64,000 nucleotides of DNA, from the NCBI RefSeq assembly GCF_000731315.1, contig NZ_HG938353.1, forward strand, positions 2,418,001 through 2,482,000, read 5' to 3'. The notes beneath the pieces are model-generated. The model did not search any database, was not told the DNA's origin, and saw only the letters and a list, made by a program, of their open reading frames with translations. Below are positions 10,090-18,701 of this stretch, piece after piece. Position numbers and translations under genes: made by a program. Position 1 is the stretch's first letter. The number at the start of each line of letters is the position of its first letter. The DNA comes from Neorhizobium galegae bv. orientalis str. HAMBI 540 (GTDB lineage: Bacteria; Pseudomonadota; Alphaproteobacteria; Rhizobiales; Rhizobiaceae).

Positions 10090-10725
10090 TCAGCGATCCG
10101 GCACCGGCGCCTTCAGCGTGCGGGCCAATAGCGCCACGCCGCCGGCCAAATAGACCGCAGCGCCGACCAGCAGCATGACAACGCCGCCGACCTGTTGATC
10201 CGCGGCGGCGTCGAGAGTGACGCCGAGGCAGGTCACGTCTCCTTCTCCATAAAGCGGACGCGGCGAAAGTGCCAGCAGCGCGCCAAGCAGGGTCATATGC
10301 ATGGATGTGAAAAGCAGACCGAACGTGCCGGCAAGGCGCCGCTCCTCCTTCCCGGTCTGCCATCCGCCAAGGCAGGAGAGCCAAAGCGCCAGCCCTGCCC
10401 CGAAAAAGATTGCCTGCTCGAGTGCCGCGAAAAGGATCGAGCTTTCGGAAAGCGCTCGCAGCGCCGGGATATGCCAGATCCAGACCGCTAAAAGCTCGGT
10501 GATAGAGGCAAGCAGGGGAGTGAACCACGGCCGGCCGGCGGTAAAGTCCCGCTCCGTCCCCGATATTCCGACAGCAATCAGCGGCGCTGCGCCCGCCACC
10601 ACTCCCATATGCGCAATCATGTGGACGGAAAAGGAATTGCGGTCGGCAAAGGGCAGAAACACGCCCCACAGCAACAGCAGCAGGACGAGGCCGGTTGTGA
10701 GCGCCGCCTTTGTCATGGCTGACAC
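10090..10725 (-). CDS. ctaG: Cytochrome c oxidase assembly factor CtaG (caa3_CtaG family)
   Basis: This is a multi-pass membrane protein of 211 residues with about six hydrophobic segments. It contains SVHMIAHMGVVAGAAPLIAVG, LLAVWIWHIPALRAL and the C-terminal LVGAAVYLAGGVALL, a histidine-bearing pattern of the caa3_CtaG family. This family is distinct from the Cox11-type CtaG. It is the last gene of the minus-strand oxidase operon (coxB, fused subunit I/III, small membrane protein, ctaG). Its start overlaps the preceding gene by 13 bases, which indicates coupling. The function (copper delivery or oxidase maturation) is inferred from the family and position. Confidence 0.82.
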   Translation of the reverse strand: MSAMTKAALTTGLVLLLLLWGVFLPFADRNSFSVHMIAHMGVVAGAAPLIAVGISGTERDFTAGRPWFTPLLASITELLAVWIWHIPALRALSESSILFAALEQAIFFGAGLALWLSCLGGWQTGKEERRLAGTFGLLFTSMHMTLLGALLALSPRPLYGEGDVTCLGVTLDAAADQQVGGVVMLLVGAAVYLAGGVALLARTLKAPVPDR

Positions 10726-11096
10726 TCCGCAATGAAGATCAGCGGGATGGACGCGAAAACCACGGCGACGAAGCTGAGGCCGGACAGCAACAGTGTCGCA
10801 AAACCCTGGAACAGGGTGCGGGCATCGCAGGTCGGCTCGTCATGCGGCGGATCAGCCGCTCCGAACCCCCATTGCCGCCAGGCAAGATAACCCGCCAGCA
10901 CGATCATCGCCAGCGCCAGCAGAGTCACGATGACAAGCGCGATCCGCACGCCGTCGAAAGTGAATGAGGATGGCAGCCGCTTGGCGCAGAACACTGCAAC
11001 CGTGGCGTAACAGGCAATGAAATGCAGCGCCCAGACGGTCGGCGCCGTAAATAGGGTCCAAAGCGTTTCGACTTCGCGCGGAATGATGCTTTTCAT
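10713..11096 (-). CDS. Small membrane protein of the caa3 oxidase operon
   Basis: This 127-residue protein has about three or four hydrophobic helices, including TVWALHFIACYATVAVFC, LVIVTLLALAMIVLAGYLAW and a C-terminal LSFVAVVFASIPLIFIA. The ATG at 11096 overlaps the stop of the upstream oxidase gene by four bases, and its end overlaps ctaG by 13. The tight packing says it belongs to the oxidase operon. It could be a small subunit or an assembly aid. I do not recognise a named family and assign no function. Confidence 0.7.
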   Translation of the reverse strand: MKSIIPREVETLWTLFTAPTVWALHFIACYATVAVFCAKRLPSSFTFDGVRIALVIVTLLALAMIVLAGYLAWRQWGFGAADPPHDEPTCDARTLFQGFATLLLSGLSFVAVVFASIPLIFIAECQP

Positions 11097-13609
11097 GACG
11101 CCACCAGCGGGAAAAGGCCGATGACCGCGAAAGTGACGACGGCGGTGAAGGCCATGAAGTGCCAGTAAAGGACGATATTGCGGATATCCTGGTCGTATTC
11201 CGCGGTCATTCGTCCGGCGACGCTGCGGGCGAGGCAATAGGCCTGCATGATCGCGCCGACCACGCCATGCGTCACCGTCCAGATAACGACGATCCAGACG
11301 ATGGCCGAATAGACATGTGCGGTCGGATCCATGCCATGCAGATAGGGACCGGCAAGGCCCGCAAGCGAAGCGGCGACCGAAACGGCGAAGGCTGCGGTGA
11401 GCGCCAACCGCGCATCCGGCCGGCCCTTGTCGTTGAGTTGGCGCGCCAGAAGCGTCAGCGCCCAGCCGATGACGTAGAGCACCAGCGCCGCCATCGGCCA
11501 CAGGACGCCCGGCCCCTTGGCGATCGCGGTGAAATTGTCATGGATGGTCCAGTAGAAGAAATAGCCGAAGATCAGGCTCGCGAACGCCGTGCCGTCGCCG
11601 ACCATGGTGATGAACATCGCCCACCAGCCGACCGAAGCCGGCCCGGAGACATAGATCGGCAATTTAAGGCCAAGCCCGACATCGATCTCCGGCGCTTCGG
11701 GGATTGGCGCCGTTCCGTTCCAGAGCCAGTGAATGATGGCGATGAAGGTGATGATCGCGAAGACGATCGTCGTGATCCACAATTTGAATGTCAGCGCGAT
11801 GAACACGCCGCCGAGAGCGATCGCCGCGATGATCGTCACGTAGGAGACGCCACCGACCCGCAGGCACTGGATCGGCTTCGCATCCAGAACAGAGGTCACC
11901 AGGGTCTCGCGCTTGCCGGACTTCGCATCCGGCAGATAAAAGCGCCCGGCCTCGATATCCGCCTGCAGGTTTGGCTGATCCCAGAGCGGATAGCGGCTGT
12001 TGATGATCGGCACCGAGCGCATGCCCCAGCTTTCCGACGGATCGTTGGTCCATTCGAGCGTCCCGGAGTTCCAGGGATTGAGGTCGCGCCCTGCCGGCTG
12101 TTGTTTCGGGCGAAAAATGTCGATGACGAAGGTCGCGACACCGGCGGCGAAGACGAAGGCGCCGATGGTCGAAATGAGGTTGAACCAGTCCCAGCCGATA
12201 TCTTCCGGATAAGTGAAGACCCGCCGCGGCATGCCGCGCAGGCCGGAGAAGTGCATGGGGAAGAAGGCGATGTTGAACCCGGCAAACATCAGCCAGAAAG
12301 CGGCCCTGCCCCAGGCATCGCTGAGCTTCTTACCCGTCACGAACGGAAAGTAGTAATAGATGCCGGCGACGACCGGAAACAGCATGCCGCCGATCAATAC
12401 GTAATGCAGATGCGCGACGACGAAATACGTGTCATGCGCCTGCCAGTCGAACGGTACGAGTGCCACCATGACGCCCGTCAGCCCGCCGATCACGAAGATG
12501 ATCAGCCCGCCGGCACCGAACAGCATCGGCACCGAAGAGACCACCCGGCCGGCGAGCATGGTGGCGATGAACACGAAGATCTGCACCCCGGTCGGGATCG
12601 CCACCGCCTCCGATGCCGCCGAGAAAAAGGCGAGCGAGATCTGCGGCAGGCCGGTCGCGAACATGTGGTGCACCCAGAGCCCGAAACTCAGGAAACCCGT
12701 ACCGACGGCAGCCAGCACGATCCAGGAATAACCGACGATCGGCCGCTGCGAGAAGGTCGGCACGATCATCGCCATCAACGCGATTGCGGGCAGGAAGATG
12801 ATGTAGACTTCCGGGTGGCCGAATATCCAGAACAGGTGCTGCCAAAGCAGTGGATCGCCGCCTCGCCTCGCGTCGAAGAAGGGCCAGTCGAACATCCGCT
12901 CCATCTCGAACAGGATGTCGCCCGCGATCAACGGCGGAAAGGCGAACAAGATCATGCCCGCGACGATCAGGAGATACCAGGCGAACATCGGCATGATGTT
13001 GATACGCATGCCAGGCGCCCGGCATTTCATGATGCCGACGATGATCTCCACGGCAGCGGCAATCGAGGCCACCTCGATGAAGGACAGGCCGAGCAGCCAG
13101 ATATCCGCGCCGATGCCGGCATATTCGTCATCGGTCGCAAGCGGCGGATACATGAACCAGCCGGCGTTCGGCGCCGCGTTGAAGAAGATCGAACCGCAGA
13201 CGAAGACGCCGCCGATGAGAAAACTCCAGAAGCCGAAGGCGGACAGCCGCGGGAACGGCAGCTCCCGGGCACCGAGCATCGACGGCAGCAGGAAGATCGC
13301 AACCGCTTCGAAGATCGGCACCGCGAACAGGAACATCATCACCGTGCCATGCAGCGTGAAGGCCTGGTTGAAGAGCTCGGCGGAGATGAAGTCGTTCTGC
13401 GGCACAGCCAGTTGCAGGCGCATCAAGAGCCCGAGCAGGCCCGCGAACAGCATGAAGGCAAAGGCGGTGACGCCGTACCACAGCCCGATCTCGCTGTTGT
13501 TGACAGACGTCCAGTAGCGGACGCCCTTCGGCGTCTCCCATACCTTTCGGAGCCGTTCCTCCTGTGCCGCCCTCTCCTCCGGCGAAAAATTGCCGAGCTC
13601 CATGGTCAT
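11093..13609 (-). CDS. ctaD: Cytochrome c oxidase subunit I/III fusion (caa3 type)
   Basis: The 838-residue protein joins a haem-copper oxidase subunit I (about residues 1-560) to a subunit III-like C-terminal domain (about 640-838). Subunit I motifs include TLHGTVMMFLFAVPIFEA (haem a ligand His), HPEVYI at 265-270 with the copper B His and the cross-linked Tyr, the WVHHMFATG His pair, and HDTYFVVAHLHYVL with the distal haem ligands. The subunit III part has several helices ending in HGVVGAIMQAY and YWHFMAF. Subunits I and III are separate genes in the aa3 oxidase of many rhizobia, so this is the alternative caa3-type terminal oxidase. It overlaps coxB by four bases. Confidence 0.92.
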   Translation of the reverse strand: MTMELGNFSPEERAAQEERLRKVWETPKGVRYWTSVNNSEIGLWYGVTAFAFMLFAGLLGLLMRLQLAVPQNDFISAELFNQAFTLHGTVMMFLFAVPIFEAVAIFLLPSMLGARELPFPRLSAFGFWSFLIGGVFVCGSIFFNAAPNAGWFMYPPLATDDEYAGIGADIWLLGLSFIEVASIAAAVEIIVGIMKCRAPGMRINIMPMFAWYLLIVAGMILFAFPPLIAGDILFEMERMFDWPFFDARRGGDPLLWQHLFWIFGHPEVYIIFLPAIALMAMIVPTFSQRPIVGYSWIVLAAVGTGFLSFGLWVHHMFATGLPQISLAFFSAASEAVAIPTGVQIFVFIATMLAGRVVSSVPMLFGAGGLIIFVIGGLTGVMVALVPFDWQAHDTYFVVAHLHYVLIGGMLFPVVAGIYYYFPFVTGKKLSDAWGRAAFWLMFAGFNIAFFPMHFSGLRGMPRRVFTYPEDIGWDWFNLISTIGAFVFAAGVATFVIDIFRPKQQPAGRDLNPWNSGTLEWTNDPSESWGMRSVPIINSRYPLWDQPNLQADIEAGRFYLPDAKSGKRETLVTSVLDAKPIQCLRVGGVSYVTIIAAIALGGVFIALTFKLWITTIVFAIITFIAIIHWLWNGTAPIPEAPEIDVGLGLKLPIYVSGPASVGWWAMFITMVGDGTAFASLIFGYFFYWTIHDNFTAIAKGPGVLWPMAALVLYVIGWALTLLARQLNDKGRPDARLALTAAFAVSVAASLAGLAGPYLHGMDPTAHVYSAIVWIVVIWTVTHGVVGAIMQAYCLARSVAGRMTAEYDQDIRNIVLYWHFMAFTAVVTFAVIGLFPLVAS

Positions 13610-14676
13610 CTGAGCCCTTTCAGATAGGCGGCGATCCGATCGATCTCGGCCTCCGGCAGCATGCTGAAATGAGGCATGCGGGCCTCCGGCTTCACGGCGT
13701 CGGGATCGCGCAGAAATCGCGCAATTTGGTTCTTCTCATTGGCCAAGGTTCCGGCTCCAACCGAGCCACGCTCGCCGAAGGCGGTAAGATCGGGGCCTAT
13801 TGTCCCCCGTGCCTCGGTGCCGGAAATGCCATGGCAGGCACCACAGCCATGTCTGAGGAACAGTTCCAACCCCTGTGCGTCACGGGTGCCGGTGGATGCC
13901 TGCCGCGCCTTGTACCAGTCCTCGTACGCTTCCGGTTCCATCGCATGGACGGTGAAAGCCATCAGCGCGTGACTGGCGCCGCAGAACTCGGCGCAGACGC
14001 CCCGATAGGTACCGGGCTTTTCCGCCTGCAGTGTCAGGCGGTTCTCACGGCCGGGTATCATGTCCATCTTGCCGCCGAGCACGGGTATCCAGAAGGAATG
14101 GATGACGTCGGGCGATTTCAGCAAAAAGACGACGCGCTTTCCGGTCGGCACGCGCACCTCGTTGGCCGTTTCGAAAACGACCGCGCCACCGTCGTCGAGA
14201 TAACGCACCCGCCACCAGAACTGCTCGCCCGTCACCTCGACGCGCCGCAGACCGCGATCTTCCGCCTGGAACCAGGGCCGGACATTGGGCATCAGCCAGA
14301 CCGCATAGGAAAGGAGGGCCGCAAGGATAACCGAGGGCAAAACGGCGCCGCCCCAGAGAATGAGCTGCCCCGCGCCTTTTTCAGAATAGGTTCGACGCTT
14401 GCGCGCCGCATGGAACAGCAGTCCGACGACACCCGCCCAGATCACCGCGCCGCCGATCAGCATAACGAAAAAGAGGGTTGCGACCGCGCTCGCCTCGCGG
14501 CCTGCCGGATCGAGTGCCGACTGGACGCCGGAACACGACGCCAAAAGCGGAGAGAGAAGAAGGATGATCGCGGTTACCCGGATTGCCGGCCGATGCCCGC
14601 CCGAAATGCCATCCTGGCCGATGTCTTGTCCTGATCGGATTGGCCGGCCAACGCCGGTCAAGCGGTCATCATCCAT
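13606..14676 (-). CDS. coxB: Cytochrome c oxidase subunit II with fused cytochrome c domain
   Basis: This is the electron entry subunit of a caa3-type oxidase. A hydrophobic segment ending LLLSPLLASC looks like a lipoprotein signal with a lipobox cysteine, followed by two membrane helices and a CuA cupredoxin domain. CAEFCGASHALM provides the CuA ligands (near 233-244 counting from 14691). A C-terminal class I cytochrome c domain has CGACH as the haem c site (near 283-287) and a later Met in RMPHFSML. The start at 14676 leaves about 35 residues before the hydrophobic segment, longer than a usual lipoprotein signal, so the true start is uncertain. It is the first gene of the oxidase operon. 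Confidence 0.9.
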   Translation of the reverse strand: MDDDRLTGVGRPIRSGQDIGQDGISGGHRPAIRVTAIILLLSPLLASCSGVQSALDPAGREASAVATLFFVMLIGGAVIWAGVVGLLFHAARKRRTYSEKGAGQLILWGGAVLPSVILAALLSYAVWLMPNVRPWFQAEDRGLRRVEVTGEQFWWRVRYLDDGGAVVFETANEVRVPTGKRVVFLLKSPDVIHSFWIPVLGGKMDMIPGRENRLTLQAEKPGTYRGVCAEFCGASHALMAFTVHAMEPEAYEDWYKARQASTGTRDAQGLELFLRHGCGACHGISGTEARGTIGPDLTAFGERGSVGAGTLANEKNQIARFLRDPDAVKPEARMPHFSMLPEAEIDRIAAYLKGLR

Positions 14677-14777
14677 TCGACAAGCACCCATCGCGCCATT
14701 CGGCCGTCAGCCGGACATGGAGCCGCAACGCACGACTTGAGACTTTGTTCCAGGAAAGAAAGCAGGACCGCGCGCAT
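14658..14777 (-). CDS. Possible 39-residue leader ORF overlapping the coxB start
   Basis: An ATG at 14777 has a very strong GGGAGGA ribosome binding site and opens a 39-codon frame (begins MRAVLLSFLEQSLKSC). It ends with a TGA inside the first codons of coxB in another reading frame. The arrangement would allow translational coupling into coxB, whose own start has no equally good site. No homology is recognised and it may be chance. Confidence 0.3.
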   Translation of the reverse strand: MRAVLLSFLEQSLKSCVAAPCPADGRMARWVLVEWMMTA

Positions 14778-14930
14778 CAGTCCTCCCGCGACGCCGCCAA
14801 CCCACAGTGCCGGCCGTGAAAAACGTGTAGTTCGTCACATTCGCCGATTTTCGCAACTTGAGGCTAGCAATGCTGAAACTCGTACCGATCAGTATGCGGC
14901 TCTGCAGCTTATGTCTGGCCGCCGTGTACT

Positions 14931-15119
14931 AGCGCTTGACGATGGCGTAATGAGCCTTTGGATCGCCGGAATACTGCCCTGACACGAACTCCAGCAGACC
15001 CGCGCTCACCAGCCGCTCAAGGTCCTTTTCCATGTGTTCCAACGCCGCCCGGTCAACTTTTTGGCTTCGGCAACATGTATCTTGCCGTTGTTGAAGGCGT
15101 ACCCGGTGCGGTTCAATAT
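14931..15119 (-). pseudogene. Frameshifted remnant of an unidentified gene
   Basis: On the minus strand one frame reads ILNRTGYAFNNGKIHVAEAK and, across a run of five A (about 15057-15062), a second frame continues with VDRAALEHMEKDLERLV, then SAGLLEFVSG and a stop at 14931. Adding a single A to the run joins both parts into one sensible, charged, helical protein of about 62 residues. This points to a one-base deletion (or a sequencing error in a homopolymer). The product is unknown. It adjoins phage-derived genes and may share their origin. Confidence 0.5.
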
Positions 15120-15459
15120 CCCTCGATGAACGCGTCCCACATCGGTGTCAACGTTCGGCCGAAAGACACTTTCGCCCACAGGAACACGGACAGGTCGTAC
15201 GCGAGGTATCCGGGGCCGCCGTCATCGAAATCGAAGAAAACCGCGTCACCCGCGTCGTTGATCCTGGCATTGAAGCCATGACAGTCTCCGTGACAGTACG
15301 TCCACGTCAGATTGTCGAAGGCGTCGATCGCCTTGGCGGTGCGCGAGGCGATATCTTCAAGATCGCTAAGGACCTTGGCGTCTTCCACGATTCCCGCCTC
15401 GCGCATCCGCTATTCAGCGTTCATCCAGGTCAGGATAGATCCGAATTCGCCCGGTAGCT
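15113..15459 (-). pseudogene. Fragment of an aminoglycoside phosphotransferase-like (APH family) kinase
   Basis: The frame contains LTWTYCHGDCHGFNARI followed by VFFDFDDGGPGYLAYDLSVF, which match the catalytic HGDxHxxN loop and the DxD metal-binding segment of APH-type kinases. The fragment has only about 97 residues after its last stop, against about 300 for the family. The N-lobe is absent, and two in-frame stops (near 15410 and 15457) lie just upstream. The upstream residues LPGEFGSILTWMNAE appear to belong to the same decayed gene. It is therefore a pseudogene remnant with no expected activity. Confidence 0.75.
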
Positions 15460-15578
15460 AGTACGTGTCAGAGGCGCAGTCGTACCTGCGATCTTAGCTC
15501 TCACACTCTTTGGATCATCCGGTTGCTGTAATCGTCTAGATGGTGCAGGAATACTGCATTTCCATCGGAGGCAGCCTA

Positions 15579-16715
15579 ATGACCGAAACTGCGCCAAACC
15601 GCATTGAGTGCCTGGATGGATTGCGAGGTATCGCTGCGCTATGGGTTTTGATAGGTCATGCGCACCTCTTGACCCGGTTCCGGGTGCCTTTAATCGGTGA
15701 TCCGGACCTTGGCGTAGATCTCTTCATTGTCCTTTCTGGCTTCTTGATGGTGTTTCATTATCGGCTGCGGGAAGCGAAGGAACCATGGGAGCTACCATCC
15801 ACGTGGCGAACATTTTGGCTGCGCCGCTTTTTTAGGATTGCGCCGCTCTATTACATCATGTTGATTTTTGCGATGGCCCTCGGCCCCGCGATCTACGAAG
15901 CCCGGGTAGTGATCGACGCTTACAACTCTGTTCCGGTGCAGCCGGCAGGGCGTTACCTCGATCAAAGCTTCTGGAATTGGGTGGCGCATCTGACGTTCGC
16001 CTTCGGCGCCATACCGGGATATGCATATCGAACTGCGCTCCCTGATTGGAGTATCGGCCTCGAAATGCAGTTCTACCTCGTGCTTCCGTTTGTGATGCTC
16101 GTCATCAAACGTTTGAACCTCTTTGTGGGCATGGGTGCTGTTGTGTTCGCCGGCCTGGCTGCTGCGGTGATTTCCTATGCGCTTGGATATCGCTTCCCAA
16201 TGCCTGCATTCTTGCCTTTGAAGATGCATGTCTTCGCGGTGGGAATTTTGATGGCAAGTGTTCTCGGCGCGGACGCGAAGCGTGTCTGGTTAGCCGCCGC
16301 TCTGTCGGCGGCGCTTATGTTGATCCCGATCGGCGGCGCAATGGGCGTAATCCATCACGGTGCGCGGCTGGCGATTGTCGGAGTGTTCTTCCTTCTCCTT
16401 CATCACCGTGTGGTGTGGCAACCACTCAGGCCGCTGCTGTCGAAGATCAGTAGCTTACTTGGGAACAGGTTCTTCCATCTGCTCGGCGAGCTCTCGTTTG
16501 GCGCCTACCTCGCCCACCTTCTCGTGATGCAACCAGTTATCGCGTATCTTATCGCGAACCATCCGATGTCAAACCCGGCCCGATGGGCTACCGCGCTGGC
16601 GATCACCGTGCCGGTCACATATCTGATTGCTGCGATTGGATACAGATGGATTGAGATCCCCGGTCAGGCGCTGGGTAAAGCCCTAACTCGCAAGCGCGCG
16701 ATGGCAGCCGCCTAG
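15579..16715 (+). CDS. Acyltransferase 3 family membrane protein (OafA-like)
   Basis: This is an integral membrane O-acyltransferase of 378 residues with about ten hydrophobic segments. The N-terminus has the family signature RIECLDGLRGIAALWVLIGH, then LGVDLFIVLSGFLM, then an FWLRRFFRIAPLYY Arg-rich segment. Relatives O-acetylate surface sugars, including lipopolysaccharide and O-antigen. The start at 15579 was chosen for the GGAGG site upstream. A start at 15540 would add 13 residues. It is the only apparently intact gene on the left of the phage remnant. Prophages often carry such enzymes for serotype conversion, so a role in altering surface polysaccharide is a reasonable but unproven inference. 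Confidence 0.85.
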   Translation: MTETAPNRIECLDGLRGIAALWVLIGHAHLLTRFRVPLIGDPDLGVDLFIVLSGFLMVFHYRLREAKEPWELPSTWRTFWLRRFFRIAPLYYIMLIFAMALGPAIYEARVVIDAYNSVPVQPAGRYLDQSFWNWVAHLTFAFGAIPGYAYRTALPDWSIGLEMQFYLVLPFVMLVIKRLNLFVGMGAVVFAGLAAAVISYALGYRFPMPAFLPLKMHVFAVGILMASVLGADAKRVWLAAALSAALMLIPIGGAMGVIHHGARLAIVGVFFLLLHHRVVWQPLRPLLSKISSLLGNRFFHLLGELSFGAYLAHLLVMQPVIAYLIANHPMSNPARWATALAITVPVTYLIAAIGYRWIEIPGQALGKALTRKRAMAAA

Positions 16716-16848
16716 CCCACTGCCCCATCATCTTGTGGGGTCAGATCGTCCCATGTTGCCTATCCAGGGTACCAAACTCCAATTGCGGCAGGGTTCCCTC
16801 CCGGGAGTACATGGTCAGGACTTCGACCCGGACTGAAAGGCCGGCTCT

Positions 16849-18054
16849 GTGGGTTCGTCGGATGGCGGCGTGAGCGGTGCGGCCGGCGCGGCGAACAATT
16901 ACGTCCTGGTCAAGAATGCCAGCGGTCAATGGGTGCCGTCCTCGGCGATAGCCGCACTCGGTCCGCATCAGCATGCCACTGGCGATATCGTCGGCCTGGC
17001 GGCTGTAGTCAACGCGGCAGTCGCGGCAGTGGTCGGCGCGGCTCCAACGACGCTCGACACCGTTGCCGAGGTGGCCGCCGCACTTGGTAACAATCCGAAT
17101 TTCGCAACAACGATCCTGGCGCTTTTGGGTGAGAAGGCGGCAAAGACTGACGTCTACACAAAGGCGGAAGTCGATGCGCTCAGCGCTGTCCCGATCGGCA
17201 CGGTCATCGACGTCTACGGCAACGGTACATCCGCAATCCCCGGCTATGTCAAAGTGGTCTCGGGACTCGAGATCACGGCAGCTCTTCCGGAGCTTCGGGC
17301 TTTCGGTTTGGCGAATGGATGGGCTGTAAACGGTTCTGGCAACCCTGTCATGCCGAGCGGCGACGCACTCTTCAAGCGCGGCTGGAAAAGTGGGCAGACG
17401 CGTGATGCCGGGCGAACCTTTGGTTCGGTGCAGGAAGATGCGTTCCAAGGTCATATACACACGACGCCTGGAAACAACTCTGGTTCGTTCGCCTATCTGA
17501 ACCCCTCGCTCGGTGACGGTGCCCTGTACAAGCAGGTCAATAGCAGCGCTCCCGTAACCGATGGGGTCAACGGTGCTCCTCGCGTTGCGGCGGAGACCCG
17601 ACCTGCCAACATGACGGTCACCTACTACATCAAGGCCTACGGTGCGGCCGTTGATGCGGGGACACTAGCGGCAGCGCAGGTGCTAAACGATGTCACCGAC
17701 GCGCGGGCGAGGATTGCGGTACTTGAGCGGAAGTTCTCAAGCAATCCGCTCACTCCTACGCTCGGCGGACTTGTTCAAGCTCCTCATGGCTTCGGTGTGA
17801 AACCAACGTTCTACGAAGCTTACGCCGTGTGCACGTCCCCTGAGTTCAATTTTCAAGTTGATAATGAGATCCGCGTCACGACAAACCACATCGGCTCCAC
17901 CGCCGGGTATGGTGTGATGGTGTGGGCAGATGCCACGAACATATACGGTAGGATTGGTAATACTGCGATCGGATTGACGTTCAACCTTAGTACCGGTGTG
18001 GCAATAACGCTGACGCTGACAAGCTGGAAGATCGTGCTGAGGGCTAAACCATGA
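16849..18054 (+). CDS. Phage tail fibre/collar domain protein, possibly 5'-truncated by a stop codon
   Basis: The 401-residue frame has low-complexity Gly/Ala/Val repeats with helical DTVAEVAAALG and KTDVYTKAEVDAL, as in phage tail fibres. These are followed by a collar-like part (PIGTVIDVYGNG, FKRGWKSGQTRDAGRTFGS, FQGHIHTTPG) and the typical ETRPANMTVTYYIKAY end of tail-collar domains. A C-terminal beta-rich region follows. The frame is also open upstream from an ATG at 16753 for 27 codons until a TGA at 16834-16836, so the gene may have lost its beginning to a nonsense mutation. The GTG at 16849 has no good ribosome binding site. It overlaps the next gene by four bases (ATGA). Confidence 0.8.
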   Translation: MGSSDGGVSGAAGAANNYVLVKNASGQWVPSSAIAALGPHQHATGDIVGLAAVVNAAVAAVVGAAPTTLDTVAEVAAALGNNPNFATTILALLGEKAAKTDVYTKAEVDALSAVPIGTVIDVYGNGTSAIPGYVKVVSGLEITAALPELRAFGLANGWAVNGSGNPVMPSGDALFKRGWKSGQTRDAGRTFGSVQEDAFQGHIHTTPGNNSGSFAYLNPSLGDGALYKQVNSSAPVTDGVNGAPRVAAETRPANMTVTYYIKAYGAAVDAGTLAAAQVLNDVTDARARIAVLERKFSSNPLTPTLGGLVQAPHGFGVKPTFYEAYAVCTSPEFNFQVDNEIRVTTNHIGSTAGYGVMVWADATNIYGRIGNTAIGLTFNLSTGVAITLTLTSWKIVLRAKP

Positions 18055-18590
18055 GCGAGAAATTCTACGTAACGTTCGACGGCGAGTGGCTCGGAGCTTT
18101 TGAGGGACCTGCGCCAGGGAGTGCTATCGCAGTTCCGGTTGCTCCGCTTTCCGCTTCGCAGCGGTGGAGCTTCGACCAGGCGCGTTTCTTGGACCCCGCT
18201 CCAACCACCTCTGACGTGGACGTCGAGCGTGACCGGCGCATCACCGCCGGCTTCATCTTCGAAGGCGTGTTGTACCAGTCCGACAAAGAGGCGCGCGAAA
18301 ACATCATGGGCGCGCACAAGGCCGCGTCGGATGCGATGATGCTGTTTGGTGCCCAGGCCGGAAATTTCGCTTGGCGCCAGCTTCTCGATCCCGGTGGACC
18401 GGAAGTGTTCGAGTGGATCGCTTCCGACAATTCCCGCGTACCAATGGATGCGCCGACCGTGCTTCGTTTCGGCTACGCGGCCTTGGCTCACAAAGCGAGC
18501 CATATCTTCGCTGCCAGCGATTTGAAGAGCATGGCGCCGATCCCGCCAGACTTCGCCACCAATCCGGTTTACTGGCCAGCCGCCAGCTGA
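18051..18590 (+). CDS. DUF4376-containing phage tail-associated protein
   Basis: The 179-residue protein carries a DUF4376-like segment at about residues 58-150 (ERDRRITAGFIFEGVLYQSD, then ENIMGAHKAASDA). Such proteins follow tail fibre genes in many prophages and are thought to act as tail fibre assembly proteins. The ATGA overlap with the tail fibre gene supports translational coupling. A perfect terminator follows 17 bases after the stop, so the fibre/assembly pair forms one unit. The function is inferred from position. Confidence 0.75.
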   Translation: MSEKFYVTFDGEWLGAFEGPAPGSAIAVPVAPLSASQRWSFDQARFLDPAPTTSDVDVERDRRITAGFIFEGVLYQSDKEARENIMGAHKAASDAMMLFGAQAGNFAWRQLLDPGGPEVFEWIASDNSRVPMDAPTVLRFGYAALAHKASHIFAASDLKSMAPIPPDFATNPVYWPAAS

Positions 18591-18607
18591 TACCTTGAAG
18601 GCTGATC

Positions 18608-18645
18608 AAAAGCCGGGGCTGACAGCTGTCAGCCCCGGCTTTTTT
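18608..18645 (+). terminator. Strong rho-independent terminator after the tail fibre pair
   Basis: A perfect 18-base inverted repeat centred between 18625 and 18626 (AAAAGCCGGGGCTGACAG and its complement) runs into a T tract at 18640-18645. The A tract on the left means it can also act on the other strand. Confidence 0.9.
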
Positions 18646-18701
18646 GCGCGCGCATGTAGCTTGACCCCGGAATATGCACTTGCCCAGGGGATGGCTCTTT
18701 C

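Noticed and set aside
11159-13627. A very long open frame opposite the oxidase genes (822 codons)
   Set aside because: It is antisense to an undoubted haem-copper oxidase and its translation is low-complexity Arg/Asp/His-rich sequence, a G+C artefact of codon use on the other strand.
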